Both the position numbers and the translations under genes were made by a program. DNA of 40,477 nt from Lachnospiraceae bacterium (GTDB taxonomy: Bacteria; Bacillota; Clostridia; Lachnospirales; Lachnospiraceae): NCBI GenBank assembly GCA_017551165.1, contig JAFZMO010000126.1, positions 1-40,477 on the forward strand. Direction: 5' to 3'. The notes below the pieces were generated by a model. That model had not been told where the DNA came from and ran no database searches. It was given only the letters and a program-made list of their open reading frames with translations. Below are positions 8,096 through 16,140 of this stretch, piece after piece. Within the stretch, counting starts at the first letter, position 1, and every line of letters starts with the position of its first letter.

Positions 8096-8899
8096 ATGAC
8101 AAAGAATCAGATGCTGACAATCGAGCTCGTCGTGATCGCGGTACTCGTTCTGCTTCTGGCTCTGAAGTTTCAACACAAGACGGAGCGCAACGAGTGGCTC
8201 GAGGAAGGAGAGCACGGGGTCTCCGAGGTTTCGGATGACGGTAAGACCATCAAGACACCGGAGGGCAAGATCATTCTGGTCGACGACGGCACCGCAGTGA
8301 AACCGACGGGACGCGTCTCGGAACCGACCCCGACGCCCGGCGGAGAGTACATGACGGATGAGGAACGCAGGGTTGCCGCGCTTTCCGCGGAGGACCTTGC
8401 GCGTTATCATGCCGCGATCGACCTCAAGATCCCGGAAAATATCGCGTTTGCGCAGGTGCAGGAGTCACTCAGTGTCCGCGAGAAGCCGAACGGCGACGCA
8501 AAGCAGGTGGGTGTTCTGTACCCCAACAACTACTGCATCATCGAGTCCGTCGACGGCGAGTGGGCGAAGATCACCTCGGGCAGCGTCAAGGGCTACTGCC
8601 GCGTGAGCTACCTGATGCGCGGCGAGGAGGCGGCGCTGTACGCGGAGGAGACCGTGAAGTGCACGGCGACGACGAAGACGTCCGCCAACGTGCGGTCCTC
8701 ACCGACGACGAAGGAAGAGAATATCGTCGGCAACGTGAAGAAGGGCTCCGTGCTCAAGGTCACGAAGGCCGCAGTGCTCAGCGACGATCCGGATGCACCG
8801 CTGTTCGTCGAGATCGTGTACGACACGAAATCGGCGTACGTCGCCATGGGTATGGTGACGATCGAGTACAGCTGGGAAGCCGGCAAATCAACAAAATGA
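8096..8899 (+). CDS. Membrane-anchored protein with two bacterial SH3 domains
   Basis: A 267-residue protein with an N-terminal signal anchor (hydrophobic about 7-24), a linker rich in charged residues and Thr/Pro (about 30-85), and two SH3b-like repeats. The first (about 117-174) contains SLSVREKPNG and GYCRVSYLM; the second (about 187-255) contains SANVRSSPTTKEENIVG. Bacterial SH3 domains usually bind cell-wall peptides, so an extracytoplasmic wall-associated role is likely. No catalytic domain is visible. The gene begins six bases after the gpsA stop with only a weak SD, suggesting coupling to gpsA. No specific function can be assigned. Confidence 0.75.
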   Translation: MTKNQMLTIELVVIAVLVLLLALKFQHKTERNEWLEEGEHGVSEVSDDGKTIKTPEGKIILVDDGTAVKPTGRVSEPTPTPGGEYMTDEERRVAALSAEDLARYHAAIDLKIPENIAFAQVQESLSVREKPNGDAKQVGVLYPNNYCIIESVDGEWAKITSGSVKGYCRVSYLMRGEEAALYAEETVKCTATTKTSANVRSSPTTKEENIVGNVKKGSVLKVTKAAVLSDDPDAPLFVEIVYDTKSAYVAMGMVTIEYSWEAGKSTK

Positions 8900-8916
8900 G
8901 AATATGAGGAAACATT

Positions 8917-10878
8917 ATGAGCTTTGAACCGATTTGGCTGAAGAAGGCGGTCTGCTCAGACGGCACCGCCGTGCCTGTTTATACTCCCGGAGAGGGGATC
9001 GAGGCTTCCGTAGAGCGGGAGATCGGGGTCCTGAGAGGTCTTCGGGAGGATTTTTCGTGGTCGTACATGGTCACGGAGGCACTCCCCGAGGAGGGGTATG
9101 AGATTTTGGTGGGCGACGGCAAGGCGGACATCCTCGGAGGTTCGCTTGCGGGCGTATTGTACGGCGTGTTTGACGCGATGCGCCAGCTGATCCTGACCGA
9201 CACGGTGGTCGCCGTATCGGAGACGCCGGCGTGCCCGCAGCGCATGATGAATCACTGGGACAATGCGGACGGTTCGATCGAGAGAGGATACTCCGGTCAG
9301 TCGTTCTTTTTCCGTGACGGAGAGCTTTTGGTCGATGACCGCACATTTTTTTACGCGCGCCTGTGCGCGAGCGTGGGGATCAATGCTGCGGTCATTAACA
9401 ATGTCAACGTAAAGGGCGATGCGACGAAGCTGATCACGGACGAGTATCTGCCGAAGGTCCGCGAGCTTGCGGACTGCCTCGGCGCGTACGGCGTCAAGCT
9501 GTATCTGTGCATCAATTTTGCGGCATCGATGGAGCTCGGCGGATGCGCGGTGGCGGACCCGCTCGATGCGGATGTCATCGACTACTGGAACAAGACGGTG
9601 AGCCATGTTTACGAGGCTGTTCCGAACCTCGGCGGCTTCCTGGTGAAGGCCGACTCGGAGGGACGCCCCGGACCGTTCACGTACGGCAGAACGCAGGCCG
9701 ACGGCGCCAACATGCTGGCGCGCGCCCTTGCCCCGCACGGCGGACGCCTGATCTGGCGCTGCTTCGTGTACAACTGCTCGCAGGACTGGCGCGACACGAA
9801 GACCGACCGTCCCTGCGCGGCTTACAATTCGTTTATCGACCTCGACGGCAAATTCGAGGACAACGTCATCCTTCAGGTCAAGAACGGCCCGGTCGACTTC
9901 CAGGTGCGAGAGCCTGTTTCACCGCTGTTCTGCGGCATGAAGCAGACGAACCTGATGCTCGAGGTTCAGGCCGCCCAGGAGTATACCGGGCAGCAGAAGC
10001 ACGTGTGCTTCCTGATCCCGATGTGGAAGGACGTTCTTCGGTTCCACACATACGCATATCCGGAAAATGACCGCGTCCGCGACATCATCGCAGGCGTCCA
10101 CAGAAAGAATGCCAACTGCGGTATCGCGGCGGTGACGAACACCGGCGACGACGAGAACTGGACGGGATCGGATTTTGCAGCGGCCAACTGGTACGGCTTC
10201 GGCCGCCTCGCCTGGAACCCTTCGTTCTCTGCGGAGCAGATCGCGGAAGAGTGGGCGGGACTCACGTTCGGCGACGACCGAGAGGTCGTGTCGGTCATCG
10301 TGAAGGTGCTGCTCGCGTCCTACAGTATCTACGAGCGCTACACGGTGCCGCTCGGCATCGGCTGGATGTGCAACCCGAACTTCCACTACGGCCCGAACGT
10401 GGACGGCTACGAGTACGACCGCTGGGGCACGTACCACAGAGCGTCGCACCGCGCGATCGGCGTGGACCGCTCCTCGAGGGGAACGGGCTACGCGCAGCAG
10501 TACAGCGAGCCGCTCGCGAAGATGTACGACGATCCGGCGACGACGCCGCAGGAACTTCTGTTGTTCTTCCACAGGCTGCCTTACGACTATGTGCTGCCGT
10601 GCGGAAGCACGCTGATCCAGTACATCTATGACACGCACTTCGAGGCGGTGGACGAGCTCCGCGCGCTCATCGAGTCGGTCGTCACGGTACAGGGCCTGAT
10701 CCCTGAGAAGGAGTACACGAGGATCATGGAGCGCTTCGCGATGCAGCTGGCGTCCGCGAAGGAGTGGAGAGACCGCATCAACACGTACTTCTGCCGCATG
10801 AGCGGCATCGGCGACGCGAAACATCGCACGATTTATGCGGTTTCCGAGGAGGATATTACCTACCCCGGCGAGGAGTAA
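8917..10878 (+). CDS. aguA: GH67 alpha-glucuronidase
   Basis: Family GH67 enzyme that removes (4-O-methyl-)glucuronic acid from the non-reducing end of aldouronic acids derived from glucuronoxylan. Family motifs are clear: NHWDNADGSIERGYSG (112-127), VKADSEGRPGP with the probable acid catalyst Glu248, GRTQADGANMLA, and NGPVDFQVREPVSP with Asp327. Glu355 follows 28 residues later, the same spacing as the two catalytic bases of the Cellvibrio enzyme. The 653 residues cover the N-terminal, barrel and C-terminal helical domains. No signal peptide is present, so it acts in the cytoplasm on imported oligosaccharides. GAGG precedes the ATG. The two following genes process the released uronate. Confidence 0.92.
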   Translation: MSFEPIWLKKAVCSDGTAVPVYTPGEGIEASVEREIGVLRGLREDFSWSYMVTEALPEEGYEILVGDGKADILGGSLAGVLYGVFDAMRQLILTDTVVAVSETPACPQRMMNHWDNADGSIERGYSGQSFFFRDGELLVDDRTFFYARLCASVGINAAVINNVNVKGDATKLITDEYLPKVRELADCLGAYGVKLYLCINFAASMELGGCAVADPLDADVIDYWNKTVSHVYEAVPNLGGFLVKADSEGRPGPFTYGRTQADGANMLARALAPHGGRLIWRCFVYNCSQDWRDTKTDRPCAAYNSFIDLDGKFEDNVILQVKNGPVDFQVREPVSPLFCGMKQTNLMLEVQAAQEYTGQQKHVCFLIPMWKDVLRFHTYAYPENDRVRDIIAGVHRKNANCGIAAVTNTGDDENWTGSDFAAANWYGFGRLAWNPSFSAEQIAEEWAGLTFGDDREVVSVIVKVLLASYSIYERYTVPLGIGWMCNPNFHYGPNVDGYEYDRWGTYHRASHRAIGVDRSSRGTGYAQQYSEPLAKMYDDPATTPQELLLFFHRLPYDYVLPCGSTLIQYIYDTHFEAVDELRALIESVVTVQGLIPEKEYTRIMERFAMQLASAKEWRDRINTYFCRMSGIGDAKHRTIYAVSEEDITYPGEE

Positions 10879-10879
10879 C

Positions 10880-10889
10880 GAGTATACTC
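10880..10889. promoter_or_regulatory. GAGTATACTC palindrome between aguA and uxuA
   Basis: A perfect ten-base palindrome starts two bases after the aguA stop, followed by TATAAG at 10895-10900. No convincing -35 element accompanies either AT-rich box. It could be an operator for a uronate-responsive repressor, but one copy is weak evidence. The rest of the 117-base gap up to uxuA shows nothing else recognisable except the uxuA SD (GGAG, 10982-10985). Confidence 0.2.
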
Positions 10890-10995
10890 AGTGATATAAG
10901 CCCGAGCTGCGCGTTCGCGATAGCCGGCTGAAATATGGGAGAGTGGCGCAGAGGGCGACATTTTCCGAATACACGCAGAATGGAGAGACAAACAC

Positions 10996-12078
10996 ATGGA
11001 AATGACATTGCGCTGGTACGGCAGCGACATGGACAGCGTTACGCTGGAGCAGATCCGGCAGATTCCGGGAGTGAAGGGCGTGATCTCGTCGCTTCACAAG
11101 GTTCCCGCGGGAGAGGCCTGGACCTATGAGCAGGTGAAGGCTTTGAAGGATGAGATCGAGGCGGCGGGACTTTCGCTCACCGGTATCGAGAGCATCAACG
11201 TGCACGAGGACATCAAGCTCGGTGCGCCGACCCGCGACATGTACATCGAGAACTATTGCAAGTCGCTTGAGGCGGTCGGCAAAAACGACATTCACCTCGT
11301 GTGCTACAACTTTATGCCGATCTTCGACTGGACGAGAACCGATCTCGCGCAGCCGCTGCCGGACGGCTCGACGGCTCTTGCATACGACTCGAACCTGATC
11401 GACGGCATCGACCCGAACACGATGTTCGAGCGCATGGAAAATGCGAGCGGCGGCTTCGTGCTTCCCGGCTGGGAACCGAACCGCAAGGACGAGATCAAGG
11501 AGCTGTTTGAGCGCTACAAGGGCGTGACTGCGGACGATCTCATGGCAAACTTCAAGTACTTTCTCGACGGCATCATGCCGACCTGCGAGAAATACAAGAT
11601 CAAGATGGCGGTTCATCCGGACGATCCCGCGTGGAGCGTGTTCGGTCTGCCGCGCATCGTCACGAGCGAGAAGGCTCTCGAGACCATCGCGTCCCTGAAT
11701 CCCTCGATCTACAACGGCTTTACGCTGTGTACCGGATCTCTCGGGTCGAATCTGGAAAATGATCTTCCCCACGTGATCCGCAACGAGAAGATCGCGCCGA
11801 GGATCCATTTTGCGCATCTGAGAAACATCAAGTTTGAGGCGCCCGGCGTGTTCCACGAGAGCAGCCATCTGTCTTCGGACGGTCAGTTCGACATGTACGA
11901 GATCGTCAAGGCGCTGCAGGAGGTCGGCTTCGACGGCGTGATCCGCCCCGACCACGGACGCATGATCTGGGGTGAGGTCGCAAGACCGGGCTACGGTCTG
12001 TATGACCGCGCTTTGGGCGTTGCGTACTTAAACGGCCTGTGGGAGGCCATCGACAAGAGCGGCGCGGCTCGCAAATAA
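10996..12078 (+). CDS. uxuA: Mannonate dehydratase
   Basis: Converts D-mannonate to 2-keto-3-deoxygluconate, the third step of glucuronate breakdown. The 360-residue protein matches UxuA throughout. Visible hallmarks are LRWYG near the start, SLHKVPAGE, CYNFMPIFDW, AVHPDDP with metal-binding His, CTGSLGSN, FAHLRNIK, FHESSH and RPDHGRMIWGE. These carry the metal-binding and catalytic residues of the xylose-isomerase-like barrel. GGAG lies ten bases before the ATG. It is placed between the glucuronidase and the reductase that makes its substrate, so the three genes form a functional unit. Confidence 0.95.
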   Translation: MEMTLRWYGSDMDSVTLEQIRQIPGVKGVISSLHKVPAGEAWTYEQVKALKDEIEAAGLSLTGIESINVHEDIKLGAPTRDMYIENYCKSLEAVGKNDIHLVCYNFMPIFDWTRTDLAQPLPDGSTALAYDSNLIDGIDPNTMFERMENASGGFVLPGWEPNRKDEIKELFERYKGVTADDLMANFKYFLDGIMPTCEKYKIKMAVHPDDPAWSVFGLPRIVTSEKALETIASLNPSIYNGFTLCTGSLGSNLENDLPHVIRNEKIAPRIHFAHLRNIKFEAPGVFHESSHLSSDGQFDMYEIVKALQEVGFDGVIRPDHGRMIWGEVARPGYGLYDRALGVAYLNGLWEAIDKSGAARK

Positions 12079-12123
12079 TACGCAAATACATCATTTCGGT
12101 ATGGATACAGGAGCAGACAAATC

Positions 12124-13731
12124 ATGAGATTGATCGATATCGTGAAGCCCGAAAACAGGGCAGAATGGGAGGCGAAGGGATATTCGCTTCCGAAGTATGA
12201 CCGCGAGGCGATGGTCGCGCGCACAAAGGAGAACCCGACGTGGATCCACTTCGGCGCGGGAAATATCTTCCGTGCGTTCCCGGCGGCGGTCTTGGAGGGC
12301 ATGCTCAACCGCGGGGAGGCCGACACCGGCGTGATCGTTGCGGAGGGCTTTGACTATGACATCATCGATATGGCTTACCGGCCGTACGACAACTACAGCC
12401 TTCTCGTGGTGCTGAAGGCGGACGGAAGCATCGAGAAGCGCGTGGTCGGAAGCGTTGCGGAGAGCCTGAAGGCCGACACGGCGTCGGAGGACTTCGGCAG
12501 ACTGCAGGAGATCTTCCGTAACCCGAGTCTTCAGACGGTGACGTTTACCATCACCGAGAAGGGATATTCGCTGTGGAATGCGGACGGGTCCTACAACAGG
12601 TTCGCTGACGAAGATTTCAACGGACGTGGCCTGAAGCCGCAGACGGCGATGGGCAAGGTGACCGCGCTTTTGTTTGAGCGTTTCAAGGCGGGCGCATACC
12701 CGATCACGATGTCGAGCATGGACAACTGCTCACACAACGGCGACAAGCTCAAGAAGGCCGTGCTCACGTACGCGACGGAGTGGTGCAAGCAGCGCCTGGT
12801 ACCGGCGGATTTCCTGCGGTATCTCGAGGATGAGAGCAAGGTGGCGTTCCCGTGGAGCATGATCGACAAGATCACTCCGAGACCGGACGCGAAGGTTCAG
12901 GAGATGCTCGCCGCGGACGGCTTTGAGGATAACAATATCATCGTGACGGGCTTCCGCACGTACACGGCGCCGTTTGTCAACGCCGAGGAGACGGAGTACC
13001 TCGTGGTGGAGGACACGTTCCCGAACGGGCGTCCCGCACTTGAGAAGGGCGGCGTGCTGTACGCGGACCGCGAGACCGTCGACAAGGTCGAGAAGATGAA
13101 GGTGTGCACGTGCTTAAATCCGCTTCACACCGCGCTTGCGATCTACGGCTGCCTGCTTGGGTACACGCTGATCTCCGAGGAGATGAAGGACGCGGAGCTT
13201 GCGAAGCTCGTGACGCGCATGGGCTACGAGGAGGCGATGCCGGTGGTTGTCAACCCGGGCATCCTGAAGCCCGCCGATTTCATCGACGCGGTGCTCACGA
13301 AGCGCCTGCCCAACCCGTTCATGCCCGACGCGCCGCAGCGCATTGCGACCGACACGTCGCAGAAGTTGCCGATCCGCTTCGGTGAGACGCTCAAGGCGTA
13401 TGGCAAGAACGGACTTGACCTCTCGAAGCTCACGCTGATCCCGCTGGTGCTCGCAGGCTATGCGAGATACCTTCGCGGCATCGACGATGACGGCAATGCG
13501 TTCGAGCAGAGCCCGGATCCGCTGCTCGCGGAGCTCTCCGCGATCGTTGCGGGACTTTCGCTCGACGGCGGCAACGACTGGTCCTGCCTGCGCAGCCTCT
13601 ACAGCCGCAAGGACGTGTTCGGCGTCGATCTGTACGAGATCGGCATCGGCGAGCGCGTCGAGGCGATGGTGAAGGAATTGTTCGACGGCACCGGCGCCGT
13701 GCGGAATACGCTGCGCCGCTACACCGCATAA
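12124..13731 (+). CDS. uxuB: Fructuronate reductase (mannitol dehydrogenase family)
   Basis: NAD-dependent enzyme of the long-chain mannitol dehydrogenase family that reduces D-fructuronate to D-mannonate. The 535-residue protein has the cofactor segment IHFGAGNIFRAF (about 41-52), the substrate-side motif SSMDNCSHNGDKLKKAV, and CLNPLHTALAIYGC containing conserved Asn and His of the active site. Assignment to fructuronate rather than mannitol or tagaturonate rests on the adjoining uxuA and alpha-glucuronidase genes. AGGAG lies ten bases before the ATG. Glucuronate isomerase (uxaC), KDG kinase and aldolase are not in the window and must be encoded elsewhere for the pathway to work. Confidence 0.9.
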   Translation: MRLIDIVKPENRAEWEAKGYSLPKYDREAMVARTKENPTWIHFGAGNIFRAFPAAVLEGMLNRGEADTGVIVAEGFDYDIIDMAYRPYDNYSLLVVLKADGSIEKRVVGSVAESLKADTASEDFGRLQEIFRNPSLQTVTFTITEKGYSLWNADGSYNRFADEDFNGRGLKPQTAMGKVTALLFERFKAGAYPITMSSMDNCSHNGDKLKKAVLTYATEWCKQRLVPADFLRYLEDESKVAFPWSMIDKITPRPDAKVQEMLAADGFEDNNIIVTGFRTYTAPFVNAEETEYLVVEDTFPNGRPALEKGGVLYADRETVDKVEKMKVCTCLNPLHTALAIYGCLLGYTLISEEMKDAELAKLVTRMGYEEAMPVVVNPGILKPADFIDAVLTKRLPNPFMPDAPQRIATDTSQKLPIRFGETLKAYGKNGLDLSKLTLIPLVLAGYARYLRGIDDDGNAFEQSPDPLLAELSAIVAGLSLDGGNDWSCLRSLYSRKDVFGVDLYEIGIGERVEAMVKELFDGTGAVRNTLRRYTA

Positions 13732-13753
13732 AGAAACGTTTGGGGAGAAGAAG

Positions 13754-15433
13754 ATGAACGTATGGATCATTATCAGCTGCATCATTGTCGGACTACTGGC
13801 GTTCGGCTTTTATGACAGCATACGGCGCGAGCGGGAGCTTCGAAAGAAACTGATCGCCGCGTTCGGGGCTCCGGTGAAGGACAAGATGAATCAAAAACGC
13901 TACGAGACGATCGGAGCGTACCGCGATTCCCTGATCGGAAGAACCTACGATATCGACGAGATCACCTGGAACGATCTCGAGCTTTTTCGCGTGTTCCGCG
14001 AGCTCAACCGCACCTGCAGCGCCGTCGGCGAGGAGTACCTCTACGCGGCGATGTTCCGGCCGGAATTTTGCGAGGATGAGCTGAAGCGCCGTGAGGCGCT
14101 GACGTCGCTGTTCTCGGACAACGCGGAGGTGCGCATCTCGATGCAGATGGCGCTCTCGCAGATGGGCAAGCTGCACAACGTCTCGCTGTACCGCTACCTC
14201 ACAAGCTTTGACGGCGTGGAGGAGGACAGCAACATAAAGCACCTGCTGCCGATCGGCGGATATCTGACATCGCTGGTGCTCGGGCTGCTCGGATTTTCCG
14301 CGGTCTCGATCGGACTGCTGATCGCGAGCATCGGCTACAGCATCGTCACGTACTACCGCAGAAAGGGCGCGATCGAGCCGTACCTTCAGGCACTCATGTT
14401 CGTGTGCCGCTGGGTGGAAAATATCGCCCGCATGCGCAAGGAAGTGAAGGCGCAGGGCACGGTGCTCGACCTCGAGCTGGAGTCGCTGGAGGAGCAGGCG
14501 AAGGCGTTCGCTTCGTTCCGTCGCGGCGCTTGGCTGATCGCATCGTCGAGCGCTACGGGCGGAGATCCCGTGCAGATGCTTCTCGACTACATGCGCATGT
14601 TGACGCACTTTGATCTGATCAAGTTCAACCAGATGCACCGGAGACTCATCGCTCTCTCGAGCGAGCTCAAGCGCATGTTTGAGGACACCGGACGCCTGGA
14701 TATGACGATGGCTGTCGCCTCGTACCGCGCGTACCGCGGCAAGGACGGATGGTGCCTGCCGGAGCTCACGCAGGAGGAGACGCCTCTCTCGTTTGACGGG
14801 CTGTGTCACCCGATGATCGCCAAGCCTGTGCCGAATTCGCTCACGGCGGACGGATGCATTCTTCTGACCGGAAGCAACGCCTCCGGCAAATCGACCTTCC
14901 TCAAGACGGTCGCGATCAACGCGCTCCTCGCGCAGACGATCCACACCGTTCTCGGACGCTCCTACAAGGGTATGTACTACCGCATCCTCTCGTCGATGGC
15001 GCTCCGCGACGATCTCGCCGCGAAGGAGAGCTACTACATCGTGGAGATCCGCTCCTTAAAGCGCATTCTCGATGCAGCAGAGGAAAATGAGCCTGTTCTG
15101 TGCTTTGTGGATGAGGTGTTGCGCGGCACGAACACCGCCGAGCGCATCGCGGCGTCGAGCCGGATCCTGCGCTATCTGTCGGAGAAGGGTGCACACTGCT
15201 TTGCGGCGACGCATGACCTCGAGCTCACGGAGATCCTTCGAGACAGCTTCGAGATGTACCACTTCAGCGAGACGGTGACCGAGGAGAACATCACGTTCGA
15301 CTACACGCTCAAGGAGGGCAAGGCGACGTCCCGCAACGCCATTTTGCTGTTGAAGCTGTTCGGCTATCCGCAGGAGATCGTGGAGGATGCGAACCGCGAG
15401 GCGGAGAAGTTCCTAAACCGCCACGGCGTGTAA
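13754..15433 (+). CDS. Membrane-anchored MutS-family ATPase
   Basis: A 559-residue protein that combines a C-terminal MutS-type ATPase with membrane segments. The ATPase has Walker A GSNASGKST (373-381), Walker B with Asp453-Glu454 followed by LRGTNTAER, and the AATHD histidine motif. Hydrophobic segments lie at about 3-20 and as a probable hairpin at about 165-205. The middle region (210-340) is helical, like the MutS lever/core domain. The mismatch-binding and connector domains of true MutS are absent. Such MutS relatives are often annotated simply as mismatch repair proteins, but the missing domain I and the membrane anchors argue for a different role. GGGGAG precedes the ATG. Confidence 0.85.
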   Translation: MNVWIIISCIIVGLLAFGFYDSIRRERELRKKLIAAFGAPVKDKMNQKRYETIGAYRDSLIGRTYDIDEITWNDLELFRVFRELNRTCSAVGEEYLYAAMFRPEFCEDELKRREALTSLFSDNAEVRISMQMALSQMGKLHNVSLYRYLTSFDGVEEDSNIKHLLPIGGYLTSLVLGLLGFSAVSIGLLIASIGYSIVTYYRRKGAIEPYLQALMFVCRWVENIARMRKEVKAQGTVLDLELESLEEQAKAFASFRRGAWLIASSSATGGDPVQMLLDYMRMLTHFDLIKFNQMHRRLIALSSELKRMFEDTGRLDMTMAVASYRAYRGKDGWCLPELTQEETPLSFDGLCHPMIAKPVPNSLTADGCILLTGSNASGKSTFLKTVAINALLAQTIHTVLGRSYKGMYYRILSSMALRDDLAAKESYYIVEIRSLKRILDAAEENEPVLCFVDEVLRGTNTAERIAASSRILRYLSEKGAHCFAATHDLELTEILRDSFEMYHFSETVTEENITFDYTLKEGKATSRNAILLLKLFGYPQEIVEDANREAEKFLNRHGV

Positions 15434-15464
15434 ACAGGAGACAAAACGCTAGGAGGTATTTTCC

Positions 15465-16136
15465 ATGCCTGATGTAACGATATACACCGACGGCGCGGCG
15501 CGCGGCAACCCGAACGGGCCCGGCGGTTACGGGGCGATCGTGCGGTACGAGGACGCGAGCGGCAAGGTGTTCGAGCGCGAGTACTCGGCCGGTTTCGCGG
15601 TCACGACGAACAACCGCATGGAGCTGATGGCGGCGATCGTGGCGCTCGAGAACCTCAAGGTTCCGTGCCGGGTGACGCTGTACTCCGACTCCAAATACCT
15701 GGTCGACGCCTATGAGCAGGGCTGGGTGTGGTATTGGCGTACGCACGGCTGGCGCAACAAGCAGGGCGACGCGGTGAAGAACGCGGAGCTGTGGCAGCGT
15801 TTGCTCGAGCAGACGGACCGCCATGAGGTCACGTTCTCATGGGTCAAGGGCCACAACGGTCACGCGGAAAATGAGCGCTGCGACGAGCTGGCGACCACGG
15901 CGGCCGACGGCGAGGAGCTCTATGTCGACGACGGCGGAGACCTCCGTGAACCGGCGCGCTGTGAGGGCGCGACGGCTGTGAAGAAGGACGGCGCGGACGC
16001 GCTTCCGGAGTATGTTCCGGGAACCCTGTCGCCAGAGGAACTCTACGCGCGGATCGAGGCTCTTCGCGAGCGGATCGACGCGGAGATGGAGCTTCTGGAG
16101 CGGATGGAAGAAGAGTATTACGCGGACGGAGAATGA
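15465..16136 (+). CDS. rnhA: Ribonuclease HI with C-terminal extension
   Basis: Endonuclease that degrades the RNA strand of RNA-DNA hybrids. The first 147 residues are a complete type I RNase H. The four catalytic acids are Asp9 (TDGAARGNP), Glu53 (NRMELMA), Asp75 (YSDSKYL) and Asp140 (ERCDELA), and His130 lies in the KGHNGH loop. About 75 further residues form an extension that ends in a highly acidic helix likely to be a coiled coil (about 184-223). That part is not needed for the RNase H fold and may bind a partner. AGGAGG lies nine bases before the ATG. mutS starts four bases after the stop. Confidence 0.93.
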   Translation: MPDVTIYTDGAARGNPNGPGGYGAIVRYEDASGKVFEREYSAGFAVTTNNRMELMAAIVALENLKVPCRVTLYSDSKYLVDAYEQGWVWYWRTHGWRNKQGDAVKNAELWQRLLEQTDRHEVTFSWVKGHNGHAENERCDELATTAADGEELYVDDGGDLREPARCEGATAVKKDGADALPEYVPGTLSPEELYARIEALRERIDAEMELLERMEEEYYADGE

Positions 16137-16140
16137 TGAG

